Assembly (NCBI GenBank): GCA_964017185.1
Contig: OZ024876.1
Coordinates: 1,238,001 to 1,302,000, forward strand
DNA: 64,000 bases
Reading direction: 5' to 3'
Source: Rugalucina vietnamica
Lineage: Eukaryota > Mollusca > Bivalvia > Lucinida > Lucinidae
Part shown: one piece after another, positions 11,219-21,338 of the stretch
How positions within the stretch are numbered: position 1 is the stretch's first letter
How the letters are laid out: every line of letters begins with the position of its first letter
Program-made: the position numbers and the translations under genes
The notes under the pieces: model-generated
Databases searched by the model: none
What the model was told of the DNA's origin: nothing
Seen by the model: the letters and a program-made list of their open reading frames with translations, nothing else

Positions 11219-11349
11219 GTTACGAAAACTTGCCCATGCAAAAAAACATAGATTTTTAGAGCTTTAAAATTTGAAAAGTTCATCTGAAAAATTTTGATAT
11301 GTTTCTTATTTTTGCTCAAAAGATAGATTGTGGGTACGCGTTAGAACGC
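11219..11349 (-). mobile_element. family A TIR element, partial copy
   Basis: Starts with the family A terminus in reverse (CGTTACGAAAACTTGCCCATG) and keeps the TTATTTTTGCTCAAAA and GATTGTGGGTACGCG blocks, then stops. It is a one-ended fragment directly upstream of the CUB exon candidate. Confidence 0.6.
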
Positions 11350-11386
11350 GCCTATAAAATTCATACAGTGTCATGTCTCGTTTCAG

Positions 11387-11537
11387 ATTGTTTCGGTTCA
11401 TGATGAGTTATACGTATTTTGTGGCGAGTATGTACCTCGAACAATATCAATTTCAGACAGAGTTTCGATTGTTTTCCTCACTGACGCTGAAGGAGGTGCC
11501 GGAGGTTTCAGACTGACGTACAGAGAGATTGATAGTG
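11387..11537 (+). CDS. candidate host-gene exon: C-terminal half of a CUB domain
   Basis: An open segment follows a consensus acceptor (CTCGTTTCAG, AG at 11385-11386). Its translation contains FCGEYVPRTISISDRVSIVF and GGFRLTYREI. These match the second half of a CUB domain: the F-C-G box, P-x-x-I-x-S, the V-x-F-x-(T/S)D strand and the closing G-F-x-x-x-Y. A donor GTATAA follows at 11538; a stop would be met further on. CUB domains are extracellular protein-binding modules in secreted or membrane proteins. The start phase (0) equals the end phase of the exon candidate at 12866. Gene identity is unknown. Confidence 0.5.
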
Positions 11538-11548
11538 GTATAATTTGT

Positions 11549-11776
11549 GCCGCCTCGTGGGAAAACCAACAATGTGGTTTCCGAACAGGTCTGACACAAA
11601 TCAGTCTGCACAGTCACAGAAGCAGGCTAGAAGCTTGAAATTTCGGATTTAAGAAGAAGAGGAAGTGTGCTATCCGTGTAGCGAAAACAAAGGCGTTGAT
11701 CAGCTTCGCGGTTACCGCGAAGCTAATCTGCGTCTTTGTTTTCGCATATGCAGATTGTTGGTTTTCCGATGTGGCG
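11549..11776. mobile_element. foldback element (~228 bp)
   Basis: Ends GCCGCCTCGTGGGAAAACCA and TGGTTTTCCGATGTGGCGGC are imperfect inverted repeats. The centre is a second hairpin: GCGAAAACAAAGGCGTTGAT..AGCTTCGCGG against its complement at 11712-11745. It lies immediately after the CUB exon candidate. Confidence 0.65.
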
Positions 11777-11941
11777 GCTTATTTAGTATAATTAAGTTCT
11801 TTAGTTTCTTTATTATACATCTCGCCAAAAGTTTAGCATATTTTAATTTTAAAGTGCTAAATAGAATTATCGTGCAAAATATTCTTAAAGGATATTACGA
11901 CTTAAGCCTGTTTACATTTTGTGTATTTATAATAGAACCTA
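11777..11941. other. non-coding spacer
   Basis: AT-rich, nothing recognised. Confidence 0.4.
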
Positions 11942-12115
11942 TGCTGAAGCTGAGGGTTAGGTTATGGCCATGTAAAACAAGTTAAAGCCAGCCAGAAATT
12001 TTATATTACTGATCGTTTCAGTGCAATACTTCTGTTGTTGTTCTTATTGTTTTATGTCTTAGTGTTGAACGTTTGTGCTGTTTGCACCTTATGTGCGTTT
12101 TCATATTTTAAGTTG
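11942..12115 (+). mobile_element. PLE tail fragment
   Basis: An internal piece of the PLE 3' tail (GCTGAAGCTGAGGGTTAGG to GTTTTCATATTTTAAG). It is truncated at both ends and about as diverged as the 7759-9427 copy. Confidence 0.7.
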
Positions 12116-12548
12116 CGTATTATACGCGTAAGAAGAATTGAATTTTGACTGGCAATTGACTGATACGCGTATGAAAGAGGTGCGTATTACGCGAGTATTA
12201 CTCGCGTATGTTACGAGCATTCAGTGAGTACAATTACACAAGCGGGAGTGTATGCGGTTGCTCTTAGACAGGCGGATAATTGACGAAAACACCGGTAGAA
12301 AGAAATTGGCAGATACATGTACCTCCCAAACGAGCCGGTCAGTCCATACTTTAATCTTGATTGAAAGCATGAAAGTACTGGCATACAGTATAGACTTGGA
12401 GAAAAGCTTCAGAACAAAGCCAGCAATGCCAGTTAAGAAGATAGGAGGCAAAAAAATGATAAAACTATATAGTAAAATTAATTGTGGTCTGGGTCAAGAT
12501 TACCAGATCAGCCTTCAACACAGATTGGAATAAATTTTTTCAGATATC
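12116..12548. other. non-coding stretch
   Basis: Contains repeated TACGCGTA/ATTACGCG words at 12120-12215 and overlapping open frames on both strands at 12221-12533 without a recognisable domain. A further exon of the CUB gene cannot be excluded, but I see no CUB signature. Confidence 0.4.
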
Positions 12549-12589
12549 GACATGATTTACATCATTGCAGTCGATACGATCATGCCAAG

Positions 12590-12810
12590 CATCAGGAAAA
12601 CATGTCCGTGAAGCATCTACCCCCTTAAACCCCACTTTTATATAGTAAAACTGGGGTATGCAGGGGTATACCTATTTTTTCTTATTTTTGCTCTAAAACA
12701 TAGATTGTGAGTACTCGTTAGAACCGCCAATCAAAATTTTTCTTCTGAAAATTTCCATTTTTTACAACATTAAAAATCTTTGTATATTGCATGGGAATGT
12801 TTTCGTAATG
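12590..12810 (+). mobile_element. family A TIR element with 40-bp flanking direct repeats
   Basis: A full-length 221-bp member: CATCAGGAAAACATGTCCGTG at the left, ..GGGAATGTTTTCGTAATG at the right. It is flanked by a 40-bp direct repeat (12549-12588 and 12811-12850) matching at 38 of 40 positions and starting GACATGATT. It sits just upstream of the acceptor of the second CUB exon candidate. Confidence 0.75.
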
Positions 12811-12865
12811 GACATGATTCATATCATTGCAGTCGATACGATCATGCCAATAATATGATTTTCAG

Positions 12866-13059
12866 ATTTAGTTTGTGACAAAAGTTTCCTTAATACAATT
12901 GGGTACAGATTAGACATAAAGGGTAGCACACCAGGAACTAGCAGCGAGAGATGCGTTACAACAATAATTTCATCCCCTGATGAAGGCCTGATAAAACAGA
13001 TTTTCATAACAGAAATGGACATCCTGTTGAGTGACAAGTGCCAGCATGAGAGTCTCAAG
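12866..13059 (+). CDS. candidate host-gene exon: N-terminal half of a CUB domain
   Basis: It lies between a consensus acceptor (GATTTTCAG, AG at 12864-12865) and a donor (CTCAAG|GTAAAA at 13060). The 194 bases stay open in one frame. The translation has a cysteine near the start (LVCDKS), then ERCVTTIISS, IKQIFITEMDILLSDKC and HESLK. This is the first half of a CUB domain: paired cysteines, a hydrophobic strand, then F-x-x-x-D-I-x-x-S-x-x-C-x-x-x-x-L. It ends in phase 0 at the point where the 11387 exon begins its half. Two successive CUB domains with one shared intron position are therefore suggested. The following half-exon was not found. Confidence 0.45.
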
Positions 13060-13064
13060 GTAAA

Positions 13065-13165
13065 AATAATTGAGCCGCGACGTCAGGAAATCGATCTTCA
13101 GACGGTTACTACACAGCTGATCTGCGCCTTCGTTTTGGCATAAAATCAGGTTTTCTCGTGAGGTG
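13065..13165. mobile_element. short foldback element related to 11549-11776
   Basis: Ends ATAATTGAGCCGCGACGTC and GTGAGGTGGCTCAATTAT are imperfect inverted repeats and resemble the GCCGCCTCGTGGGAAAAC terminus of the foldback at 11549. It starts 5 bp after the predicted donor of the CUB exon candidate. Confidence 0.55.
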
Positions 13166-13214
13166 GCTCAATTATAGCGCAGTCGAGAGCAATAAAGTGG
13201 GGGTTGAGATGTAT

Positions 13215-13890
13215 TCCCGTGCGATTTTCGTGCTAAAATTGATTTCTTTGCTTTAAATGATTGTTTGTGTGTTATCATTATGAAAAATGATGGGGTTCAT
13301 TTTTTCCGACTCCTCGAGCCAATTCTGTCGGCTCTTTTTCTAGGCCACAACCATTTTTGCGCATAAACTACCGTGTTGACATTTGTCGTGTTGTTTCTGC
13401 TGCTAAAACTAGCTTTTTATCTAGTATTTTGCATCTGAGATCCCCTTTAGTAGGCTATGTAACAATAAAAACACATTTATGGTAGGTATTGGCAATGTTA
13501 GCAAATATATCTCTAAAATATAGTGGGTGGGGTAATTTAATGGGGGAATAAGTATTAAAATTAACCATACTCTATCACCAGCATATAATGACACTGAAAG
13601 AAAACAAAAACTCACCAAGCAGATGAATATTATGTAATAAACAATTGTAAACATGGTATTGTCTTTGCGGTGCCCTTAATTAACAATATACGAGGGTCAT
13701 TCAATAAGTAATGCAAATTGGCGTGCAATTTCTTCTACGTTACAATTATATGCCTTTAACTCTGTTCCTGAATATAATAAGCTAAATTCGTTAGGACAAA
13801 GCTATTGCATGTTTGATGGTGTCTACGCAGTGCCTATACATATTATATACGAGGGTCGTTAAAAAGTAGTATAGATACAGATGTAATTTC
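13215..13890 (+). repeat. left arm of a very distant inverted repeat, with mariner-like terminal motifs
   Basis: Blocks GCTTTAAATGATTGTTTGTG, ATGATGGGGTTC and GTGGGTGGGGTAATTTAATG recur in the same order in reverse complement at 39745-40430. It also holds two copies of a TATACGAGGGTC-TT-AATAAGTA motif (13689 and 13849) that resembles a mariner/Tc1 terminus with a TA flank; the opposite arm has two as well. No transposase was found. Confidence 0.6.
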
Positions 13891-14312
13891 GCGCATTGCA
13901 CTGTACATGTAATGCATAAAAATGCACACATAACATTATTACAATACAACTGTGCTAGAATCTATCTTAACGGCTAATATAATGTAAGATTACACACTTC
14001 TGGTGAATCAAATAGTGCCATGTAAACGCGGTCTTGTTGTGATTTTAATAATTGTATGATAGTTTCAAGTAATAGATAAACCGAAAGCCCATGCATTTTA
14101 TTGAATAAAATATCGTTAATAACATCCAACAATGATTTAAACATCATGCAAGTAAACAAAGATAAGCAATGACTACGCATTAGAGTCATCTTGTAAGCTG
14201 AAAGCATCAAAGACGTCCATAATTAATAACTCTAAGTGATAAATAGCAATGTATTGCAGGGTGTAGCCTCTTACATCGACATCGGTAATAACTCCGCAAA
14301 CACCTTTGTACT
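13891..14312. other. non-coding stretch
   Basis: AT-rich. Two minus-strand open frames (13974-14210, 14207-14428) show no domain. Nothing was recognised. Confidence 0.4.
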
Positions 14313-15036
14313 TTCCAAAATATGCATCTGAAAGGACAAATATCTATGCAAAGGGTGGTTAGGTTGGATATGGGCACCAGCCTATTTGGGCCTAAAGAAA
14401 TAGATGGGCTGCGTTTGCCTCCAGACAAAGCTTCTACGGTAATGACTGACCATCTGCTTACTGGTCTAAGCTGCCTAGGAAAAGTGGTTCAAGTAGAATC
14501 ATGCATAAATAAGGCTTAGTTGGGTGATTTTATTTGAAGCAATTTTTGGTTGTCATGACATCCGGCTCATTTTGGGTAAAGTCCCATAAAATGAAGGCAA
14601 CGTCCCGACATGACTATAGCTGTTGGTTTGGACGTTAAGCATCAACACAAACAAACAACACAAAATAGATATTCCATAATATGCATCTGAAAGGACAAAT
14701 ATCTATACAAAGGGTGGTTGGGTTGGATATGGGCACCAGCCTATTTGGGCCTAAAGAAATAGATGTGCTGCGTTTGCCTCCAGACAAAGCTTCTACGGTA
14801 ATGGTTGACCATCTGCTTACTGGTCTAAGCTGCCTAGGAAAATCATTTCAAGTAGAATCATACATACACAAGGCTTAGTTGGGTAATTATATTTGAAGTA
14901 ATTTTTGGTTGTCATGACAACCGGCTCATTTTGGGTAAAGTCCCATAAAATGAAGGCAACGTCCCGACATGACTATAGCTGTTGGTTTGGACGTTAAGGA
15001 TCAACACAAACAAACAACACAAAATAGATATTCCAA
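14313..15036 (+). repeat. two tandem copies of a 359-bp repeat with a SINE-like 3' end
   Basis: ATGCATCTGAAAGGACAAAT occurs at 14322 and 14681, and similarity continues for the whole 359 bp. The second half (CCCGACATGACTATAGCTG, GGACGTTAAGCATCAACAC, then AAACAAAC runs) has the look of a molluscan SINE/LINE 3' end. Each copy holds a 65-codon open frame in the same place; several of the differences between copies change amino acids, so I do not call it a gene. Confidence 0.7.
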
Positions 15037-15138
15037 AAACACATAAATAGTGTCGTTTTGATGCAAAGAGGAATGCCCTGTATGTGTTTCTTTGGTCATA
15101 CAATTTGCACAATTTGTTGTCTCATTCACTTCATTACC

Positions 15139-15300
15139 AGTAAAAATTAAAACTGAGGTCCTTTAAGAGCAGTCAACACATTAATGAGAAAGGGGATGGG
15201 CCATACCGCGGTTTCGACTATTGAAGTATCGTCAGTGACCCTTTAGATTTGGCGACATGGAGCCAAAGAGAATTACTTAAATTTTGTAACTTTCAACAGG
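15139..15300 (+). repeat. direct repeat R, left copy
   Basis: About 160 bp starting TAAAAATTAAAACTGAGG, with TGGGCCATACCGCGGTTTCG inside. It recurs in the same orientation at 35366-35527. The two copies lie just outside the BEL element on either side. Confidence 0.8.
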
Positions 15301-15663
15301 GTAATCGACACAAAGACTAGTATTATCTAAATGGGACCGAATTGATTATACAATGAGTCTAGACCAACAATGAGTTCTTAGAAAATAAATCTAGACCGAC
15401 AATAAGTTTCGAAATATACTCACTGATCTCAAAGGACCAAAAGGAAAACTTTCAACAGGGTAGTCGACACAAAGACTAGTATTATCTAAATGGGACCGAA
15501 TTGATTAAACATTGGTTAGAAAATGAATCTAGACCGATCATAAGTTTCTGATTTCTCGGAATATCCTCGCTGATCTCAAAGGACCAAAAAGAAAATATAA
15601 CCTGCACTATGGATGATGTACGGGGAGACTTTTAGGGCCACCACACGGCAAAACACCATCTGC
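15289..15663. repeat. ~160-bp tandem duplication merging into a hammerhead-repeat fragment
   Basis: CTTTCAACAGGGTARTCGACA and GACTAGTATTATCTAAATGG occur at ~15289 and ~15450. The right end (15569-15663) matches the minus-strand hammerhead repeat (GATCTCAAAGGACC, CTGCACTATGGATGATGTAC, CCACACGGC) but lacks the ribozyme itself. Confidence 0.6.
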
Positions 15664-16374
15664 CGTTGTGGTGTCACGAGTTTGTGAGTTTGTATGTCAG
15701 AGCGAGTTGTCCTATTTTGTACCGGGTGTGCGAGTCCGCTAGTTATCAAAACTTATTTTCGGGTAGTCGTTATACCATTTTCCTTCTTTGCACGCGCCAA
15801 AGTTGTCAAAGTTATCAACTCTTTTTTGAAGCTGTTTTCTGGTCTAAAATTCTTTGTATATCCACCTAGATGTAAGTACTGTAATTCTGTAGTGTTCCAT
15901 CCATTATTGTATGCTATTGACATATCATTTTTACAAAATTTAAGGTGTTTTTCGATGTTCTTCTGATTCGTACCTAAAACAGTTTTCGCCTCTAGATGTT
16001 TCGTACCTCATGAAAGTTGTTATAAACGTTTTTCCTGTATGTCTGTCTACACTTTAGGTATTGTAGAATTATTTTATGATTACTTTCTGGCAATCTTTTT
16101 AAGTAAGTCTTGCAGTCGCTCAGTCCGTTTGATAGTCATGTCTGTCATTTTTGTTGTAAACCTGTATTGAAACACTGTTTTGCTGTATTTTCAGTCTTTA
16201 CCTCCTTCATCAGCTTATATCATCATCTGATTTGCACATACGACTGACACAATTAAAGTTGAAGTTAACCCACCTCTCGTCTTTATTTGTCAACCAAGTG
16301 CAAGGGGTAAACTAGCCGTAACAGTCTCCGCAGATCTAAGGCGGCATAGTAAAGAATCTAGACGATAGAATTCC
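15664..16374 (+). repeat. probable 5' LTR / leader of the BEL element
   Basis: Non-coding stretch directly upstream of BEL gag. Its last ~60 bp (16289-16349, GTCAACCAAGTGCAAGGGG to GGCGGCATAG) recur at 35297-35357, downstream of BEL pol. Only that terminal part is shared, so either the 3' LTR is largely deleted or the LTR boundaries differ from my guess. A TGGATTGGAGGCCGG stretch at 16375 could be a primer-binding site; no tRNA was identified. Confidence 0.4.
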
Positions 16375-16699
16375 TGGATTGGAGGCCGGTTTTGTCGACA
16401 ACGTTGTCACCACCCCGTTGTTTCGCTACAGCTGGTTCGAGCTAAACACCCCGTGTTAACATCATCACCTCAGTGTGGGGGTCCATCACAACACCCCAAA
16501 TAACGTTTTGTGGAACAGGTCCATCGAAACACCCCAAACAGGTCCATCGAAACACCCCAAATAACATTTTCTCCTACAATTGAAATACCAGACTATGTGA
16601 TGAATAAACATTTATATGTTGTTGTGTTTATTCTACTGGGGCTTTTAACATGCACCCTTCCCCTCACAGAACTTGACTGTCAAAAAACAATCATCATCA
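16375..16699 (+). other. BEL 5' untranslated region with short tandem repeat
   Basis: CAGGTCCATCGAAACACCCC occurs twice in tandem (about 16517-16563), with related CACCCCAAATAAC words nearby. It lies between the probable LTR and gag. Confidence 0.45.
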
Positions 16700-17075
16700 T
16701 GAGTAAAGCAGTAACACAAACTCTCAGACTAAGACTGAAACAGAGAAAAGAACTCGAACATTGACAGAAAAGGGTGCTGAGATTTACGAGGCCAGGAAAT
16801 CTGAATATGAATTGAAAATCCAAAAGGCTTGGGATCCTGTTGCACAATTTTTGAGTGACAATTTAGTCTTTCCTTCCCCAAGTAGCCTTGAAACCCTAAA
16901 TGAACTTGAAAAAGAATTAAATAAGCTGTTCTCAACATATAAGAAACTCATACAAGAGTATATAGCTTATTTATTAAGAGTGTCAACTCAAGACAGTTTG
17001 TTAGTCAGTCAAAAGTTTCAATCACAGTTCATTAATTCATTGAAGGTGTACACAGACTTTAACAATAGATTGAAA
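16700..17075 (+). pseudogene. gag: BEL/Pao gag, N-terminal piece
   Basis: An ATG at 16700 opens a basic, helical N-terminus (LRLRLKQRKELE) that stops at 16762. The following coding sequence is in another frame (from about 16761: TEKGAEIYEARKSEYELKIQ and on). Residues before and after the break look like the basic, coiled N-terminus of BEL/Pao Gag, so a small indel near 16760 is likely. The frame is then cut at 17075 by the Gypsy element, and gag resumes in phase at 27295 after the 4-bp target duplication. Gag would form the particle that packages the element's RNA. This copy cannot make it. Confidence 0.65.
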
Positions 17076-18126
17076 TGTCATCGGCCCAGCCATATCGTAT
17101 GACGTAATATCGGGAAAGGACAACTCAGTCGGATGACAGAATTCTAAATTTTATTTCAGACTTATAATAAGTCTGAGGGTGCCTAGAACAACAGTATTTA
17201 CAATTTAATTTCAGGCACACATAGAATAACAAAGGTGTGATTAAAAACACAATTGCTTTAGATATACAAAAGCAATTACTTACTTACTCACTTGAGGGAT
17301 AATATCAGGTGTATACCGGACAAATATTAAAATAACTGCGGCAATTATTATTCGGCTAAGATTATAAATATTAGCCGAAACATATATCATATGGGCCGTG
17401 CCACCAGAACGTTTGGTTCTAGGTTTTATTGAATAACTGAGACAGTTCCGTGAAGGACTGTTATAGAAATCATAAAAGCCATAAATATCCTCAATCATTG
17501 GAGATCATTGGATATATGGGTTCAAATGACACAGCACACATGCCAAATATGTTAAAATACTATGTGAAACAAATCACCCTGAGTAATTGGCATGAACATA
17601 CAAGTAATCACATTATTACCATGTCAGTTATCCTAACCATGTGCATTTTAATCAAAGTCAACATTTGCGGAAATTCATGCCACAAAGAACATTTCAAAAC
17701 ATGACAAATTGCAGAAAAACTACAGTGAAATCGTTACCTGGATAAGTAAGGCACTGTAGAAATCAATAGATTCCTATGAAAGGAATATATGGAGTTCAAC
17801 GAAACATATTGAACAATGGATTTATGCGGAAAGCATAAATCACTACATGTTTTGAAGAATTTTTTTGCCGCTTTGTCAAAGATTTGTTCTTTTCTCTAAA
17901 ATGTGATTAAAACTCAGGGCAAAAACCAACACCAGGGTTAGTAGCCAATCACACACACGCTTCTACAACCATACACATAAAATACATTAAAAGAACCGAA
18001 AGCCTTTGAAACAAACAATTTCATTGGTCAACAACTCTTGACAGCTAGTCTATTCACACAGACAGCGTGTACCAATACCAGGTCAACTCGACCCGGTCTT
18101 TCCTATAAAAAAGTCACTCTATGACA
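17076..18126 (-). repeat. Gypsy 3' LTR
   Basis: 1051 bp, TG..CA termini, preceded (on the minus strand) by the purine run AGGGGAGAA. It is near-identical to the copy at 26242-27290. It has (CA)n one unit longer near 17950, plus G/A at ~17193 and T/A at ~17805. Small open frames within it are identical in both copies and are not credible genes. Confidence 0.93.
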
Positions 18127-18142
18127 TTCTCCCCTGCTTGGG
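18127..18142 (-). promoter_or_regulatory. Gypsy polypurine tract
   Basis: The minus strand reads CAGGGGAGAA directly against the TGTCAT start of the 3' LTR. This is the position and composition expected of the plus-strand DNA primer. Confidence 0.75.
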
Positions 18143-18674
18143 AAAAATGGCTCCCGACATTTTCAATAAACTCTATGTACTCAAAAATCAAAAAGCTTCC
18201 ATTAACCTCTTGTCTTACAAAATTGAAAGAACTTACATGAAACATAACCACTGTAGGTACACAGAAACCATGTCACAAATATTTTGAACATGAAAACTGT
18301 GAAACCACAGTAACAATGGCCAAAAGACAAGAAGTTAGTAAAATCAATAGGACAATCTTTGCTGTCCACTTTCTACTGTGCTTGAAGAATTCAATCACAA
18401 AGTAAAAATTCAATCATGTCTTCAATAAAAGCCAATACCACAGCCAAGTCACAAAGCTCAACTTCAACACTGTCCCAAATCAAAGACAAAACTATAACTC
18501 ATAAAGAATTATAGTGCTAAACTCAATTTTCAATGCTGTCTCTATTCAAAGACAACTGCATAGGCAATACAGTTGTAACTATACTCAGTAGTCAAGCACA
18601 ACATATGCAAAGAGAGACATATGACATTCTCCCCTGCACAACTAAATAAAATCAAATAAAACACTATAAAAAAA
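18143..18674 (-). other. Gypsy 3' untranslated region with duplicated polypurine tract
   Basis: Non-coding between the pol stop and the PPT. A second exact copy of the PPT plus U3 start (+ strand ATGACATTCTCCCCTGC) lies at 18621-18637, exactly 500 bp from the first at 18121-18137. The stretch is rich in CAAAG/TCAAT words. Confidence 0.7.
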
Positions 18675-21338
18675 TCAAACAAAATACTCTACTAGGAGAT
18701 CTGGGTCATCAACACTTTGTTGATAAACCCAATCACCAAAGCGCTGTGGCGCTTGCCTATTCCGTCCGGAACGGCGTGGCGGAGGTGAAGCACTCAAAGG
18801 TACAGTATTACTTCTATCAGAAGTACTATTCACAGTATTCATACTGTTTGACATTCTTGTTGATGGACTACTCTGGACTACACGGGAAGAATCACTTCTA
18901 GAAGTAGGACCTGAAGAAATGTTAGTAATATTTGAAATATTACTTCCTTCTAAATTGGTCCTTGATTTCGAAGTTGATTCACCGGATATATTCACCGGTA
19001 GTGAAACCCGGGAACCAATTGCCTTCCTTCTATGAGGCGGTATATACCTGGGAACAGGTATAACTTCTTCCTCTTCCGAGTTCGAACTATGTTCTGAATC
19101 AGAACTTTCAACCACTGGTTGAGGCTTAACCTTCTTCTTATTTGCTTTCACAGGTGCCTGTGGTAGATTTTCATCTACTTGTCCAGTACCTGGAATTGCT
19201 GAAAATGGTAACAGCATATTCCTATGAAGAGTTTTAGTCACAGAACTATCAGACTCTTTCTGGACTTTAAAAACAGGAATACCCGAAATAGGTATGTCAA
19301 CAATGACATATGGGTCTTTTACCCATTTGTCGGAAATCTTGTGTCGACCTTTAAAGCCGACTTGTCTTATTAAGACACGATCTCCGACGTCCAGAGTAGC
19401 CTCACGCACCTTCAAATCATAATTTGCCTTATGCCTTTGAGAGGATTTTTCTGCTTCCTTCGAAGCAACCTTATAAGCAAATTGAAGCCTCTTCTTCAAT
19501 TTTATGGCATAATGGTCTTGAGAGACAATTTCACACTCCTCGGGCTTCGAAATACCTAAATAGGCGTCAACAGCCAACCTCGGATGCCTACCAAACATAA
19601 GAAAATGGGGGGAGTAGCCCGTACTGGGATGTTTGGTAGCATTATAGGAATGTACCAACGGGGCAACGTAACTCTTCCAATCATCCTTTTTATGGTTCTC
19701 AAGAGTGCCTAGCATGTTGAGAAGCGTCTGATTGAACCGTTCCACCATACCGTTCCCCATAGGGTGGTATGGTGTGGTTCTAGACTTCTCAACACCAGCT
19801 AAACTACACAGCTCTCTGATAACACTACTCTCAAAGTTTCTTCCCTGATCGCTATGTATGCGAGCAGGGAAGCCGTAGTGAACAATGAAGTTCTCAAAAA
19901 GAACTTTGGCTGTAGTTTTAGCCAACTCATTCCTCGTTGGAAAAGCCTGGGCGTAGCGAGTGAAATGGTCAGTGATGACCAAAATCTTTTCAAAACCACC
20001 CTTGGACCTTTCCAACGTAAGGAAGTCAATACATATTAACTCCATTGGTTGAGTAGTAACAATGTTGACTAACTCTGCACTAGGACCAGGATTGGATTTC
20101 CTCATAATGCACCTGTCACAGGTTTTCACCTTTTTCTCGACATCTGAATCGAGACCTGGCCAAAAGAATCGAGACCGAACTAAAGAAATTGTTCTGTCAC
20201 GACCCTGATGACCTGAATCATCGTGAAGAAGTTTTAAAACAATACTCCTGTAATGTACAGGCAGAACTAACTGTGAGGTTTGTTGACCATCAATTTGTGT
20301 AGTTCTGTACAAAATATTGTTCTTGAAAGAGAACTTCTTCCAATCTTCCAAATACTTTGAGACATTCAAGTCTTCTTTCACCTGACAGGGTTTTTCAGGA
20401 TCATACCCATTTCTTAACAAATGAATAACTCTACTTAGAGTTATATCTTTTGACTGTTCTACGGCCCAGTCAACCGAACTTAACTCTGTTGACTCTAATT
20501 GAGGACATTCCTCAGAATCAACAATCTGAGACTGGTTTGTTATGACCAAAGTCTCAACATATGGGCATGAGCCACGATTCACAAGATACGCTTGTGAAAT
20601 CGCTTTAACTACATCAGGAAACATTTCTGTTGTTTCCTGTGGTCTTCTTGAAAGACCATCAGCGTCCCCGTTGGACTTTCCACTCCTATACCTCAACGTA
20701 AAATTAAAACTGCTCAAAGCAGCAAGCCATCTGTGCCCTGTAGCATCAAGCTTAGCTGATGAAAGGACATAAGTCAGGGGATTGTTGTCAGTGCATACTT
20801 CAAATTGATTACCATATAGGTAATCATGAAACTTTTCTGTCACTGACCACTTCAAACACAAAAATTCTAATTTGTGAGCAGGATAATTCCTCTCACTATT
20901 TCTCAATCCCCTGCTAGCATATGCTATCACCTTTTCTTGTCCATCTTGGACCTGGTACAAAACTGCACCCAAGCCTTCTGTTGAAGCATCAGTATGCAAA
21001 ACAAAAGGTTTGCTGAAATCAGCATATGCTAATACTGGTGGAGAAGACAATTTCTCCTTTAAAGTGTTAAAAGCACTTTGTTGGGCTTCCCCCCATTCCC
21101 ACAAAACTAACGACTTCTTTCTCTTCTTCCGCGACACCGGTTTGTGTGTCGGATGGCCCACTAACAAATCATTTAACGGTTTGACTATTTTGGCATAATC
21201 TTTGATGAAACGCCGATAGTAGCCTGTAAAACCCAGAAATGATCTGAGAGACTTAACATTGTCTGGTTCTGGCCATGAGGCCAAAGCACTGATTTTATCT
21301 GGATCTGTCTCAACGCCAGATTCACTGACAACATGGCC
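18675..21338 (-). CDS. pol: Gypsy pol, RNase H and integrase part
   Basis: The frame continues the RT frame after an in-frame TAA at 21339-21341. The first methionine-like start seen (TTG at 21284) is not a real start. Numbering from there: RNase H with FVLHTDAST (D99) and [14 protein letters not shown]. Zinc-binding integrase N-terminus [12 protein letters not shown] at ~350-395. Integrase core D-D-E at ~417 (CIDFL), ~477 (HSDQGRNF) and ~513 (MVERFNQT). Then a GPY-like module ([18 protein letters not shown]). The last ~170 residues are serine/asparagine-rich and disordered, closing with [17 protein letters not shown]. It would degrade template RNA and join element DNA to the chromosome. It is separated from RT by the stop, so this copy is unlikely to make it except by readthrough. 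Confidence 0.9.
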   Translation of the reverse strand, partial: GHVVSESGVETDPDKISALASWPEPDNVKSLRSFLGFTGYYRRFIKDYAKIVKPLNDLLVGHPTHKPVSRKKRKKSLVLWEWGEAQQSAFNTLKEKLSSPPVLAYADFSKPFVLHTDASTEGLGAVLYQVQDGQEKVIAYASRGLRNSERNYPAHKLEFLCLKWSVTEKFHDYLYGNQFEVCTDNNPLTYVLSSAKLDATGHRWLAALSSFNFTLRYRSGKSNGDADGLSRRPQETTEMFPDVVKAISQAYLVNRGSCPYVETLVITNQSQIVDSEECPQLESTELSSVDWAVEQSKDITLSRVIHLLRNGYDPEKPCQVKEDLNVSKYLEDWKKFSFKNNILYRTTQIDGQQTSQLVLPVHYRSIVLKLLHDDSGHQGRDRTISLVRSRFFWPGLDSDVEKKVKTCDRCIMRKSNPGPSAELVNIVTTQPMELICIDFLTLERSKGGFEKILVITDHFTRYAQAFPTRNELAKTTAKVLFENFIVHYGFPARIHSDQGRNFESSVIRELCSLAGVEKSRTTPYHPMGNGMVERFNQTLLNMLGTLENHKKDDWKSYVAPLVHSYNATKHPSTGYSPHFLMFGRHPRLAVDAYLGISKPEECEIVSQDHYAIKLKKRLQFAYKVASKEAEKSSQRHKANYDLKVREATLDVGDRVLIRQVGFKGRHKISDKWVKDPYVIVDIPISGIPVFKVQKESDSSVTKTLHRNMLLPFSAIPGTGQVDENLPQAPVKANKKKVKPQPVVESSDSEHSSNSEEEEVIPVPRYIPPHRRKAIGSRVSLPVNISGESTSKSRTNLEGSNISNITNISSGPTSRSDSSRVVQSSPSTRMSNSMNTVNSTSDRSNTVPLSASPPPRRSGRNRQAPQRFGDWVYQQSVDDPDLLVEYFV

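Noticed and set aside
11677-11745. Long hairpin considered as a microRNA precursor
   Set aside because: It is the centre of a foldback element with its own inverted ends, so a repeat explains it.
13689-13880. Complete mariner transposon between the two CGAGGGTC motifs
   Set aside because: The motifs point the same way, are only 160 bp apart, and no transposase lies between them.
14322-14878. 65-codon frame present in both copies of the 359-bp repeat
   Set aside because: Several differences between the copies change amino acids, and the sequence looks like a SINE-type repeat, so conservation of the frame is not evidence of a gene.
17280-17704. Small open frames in the Gypsy LTR, identical in both LTRs
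   Set aside because: Identity follows from the recent insertion, not selection. No domain.
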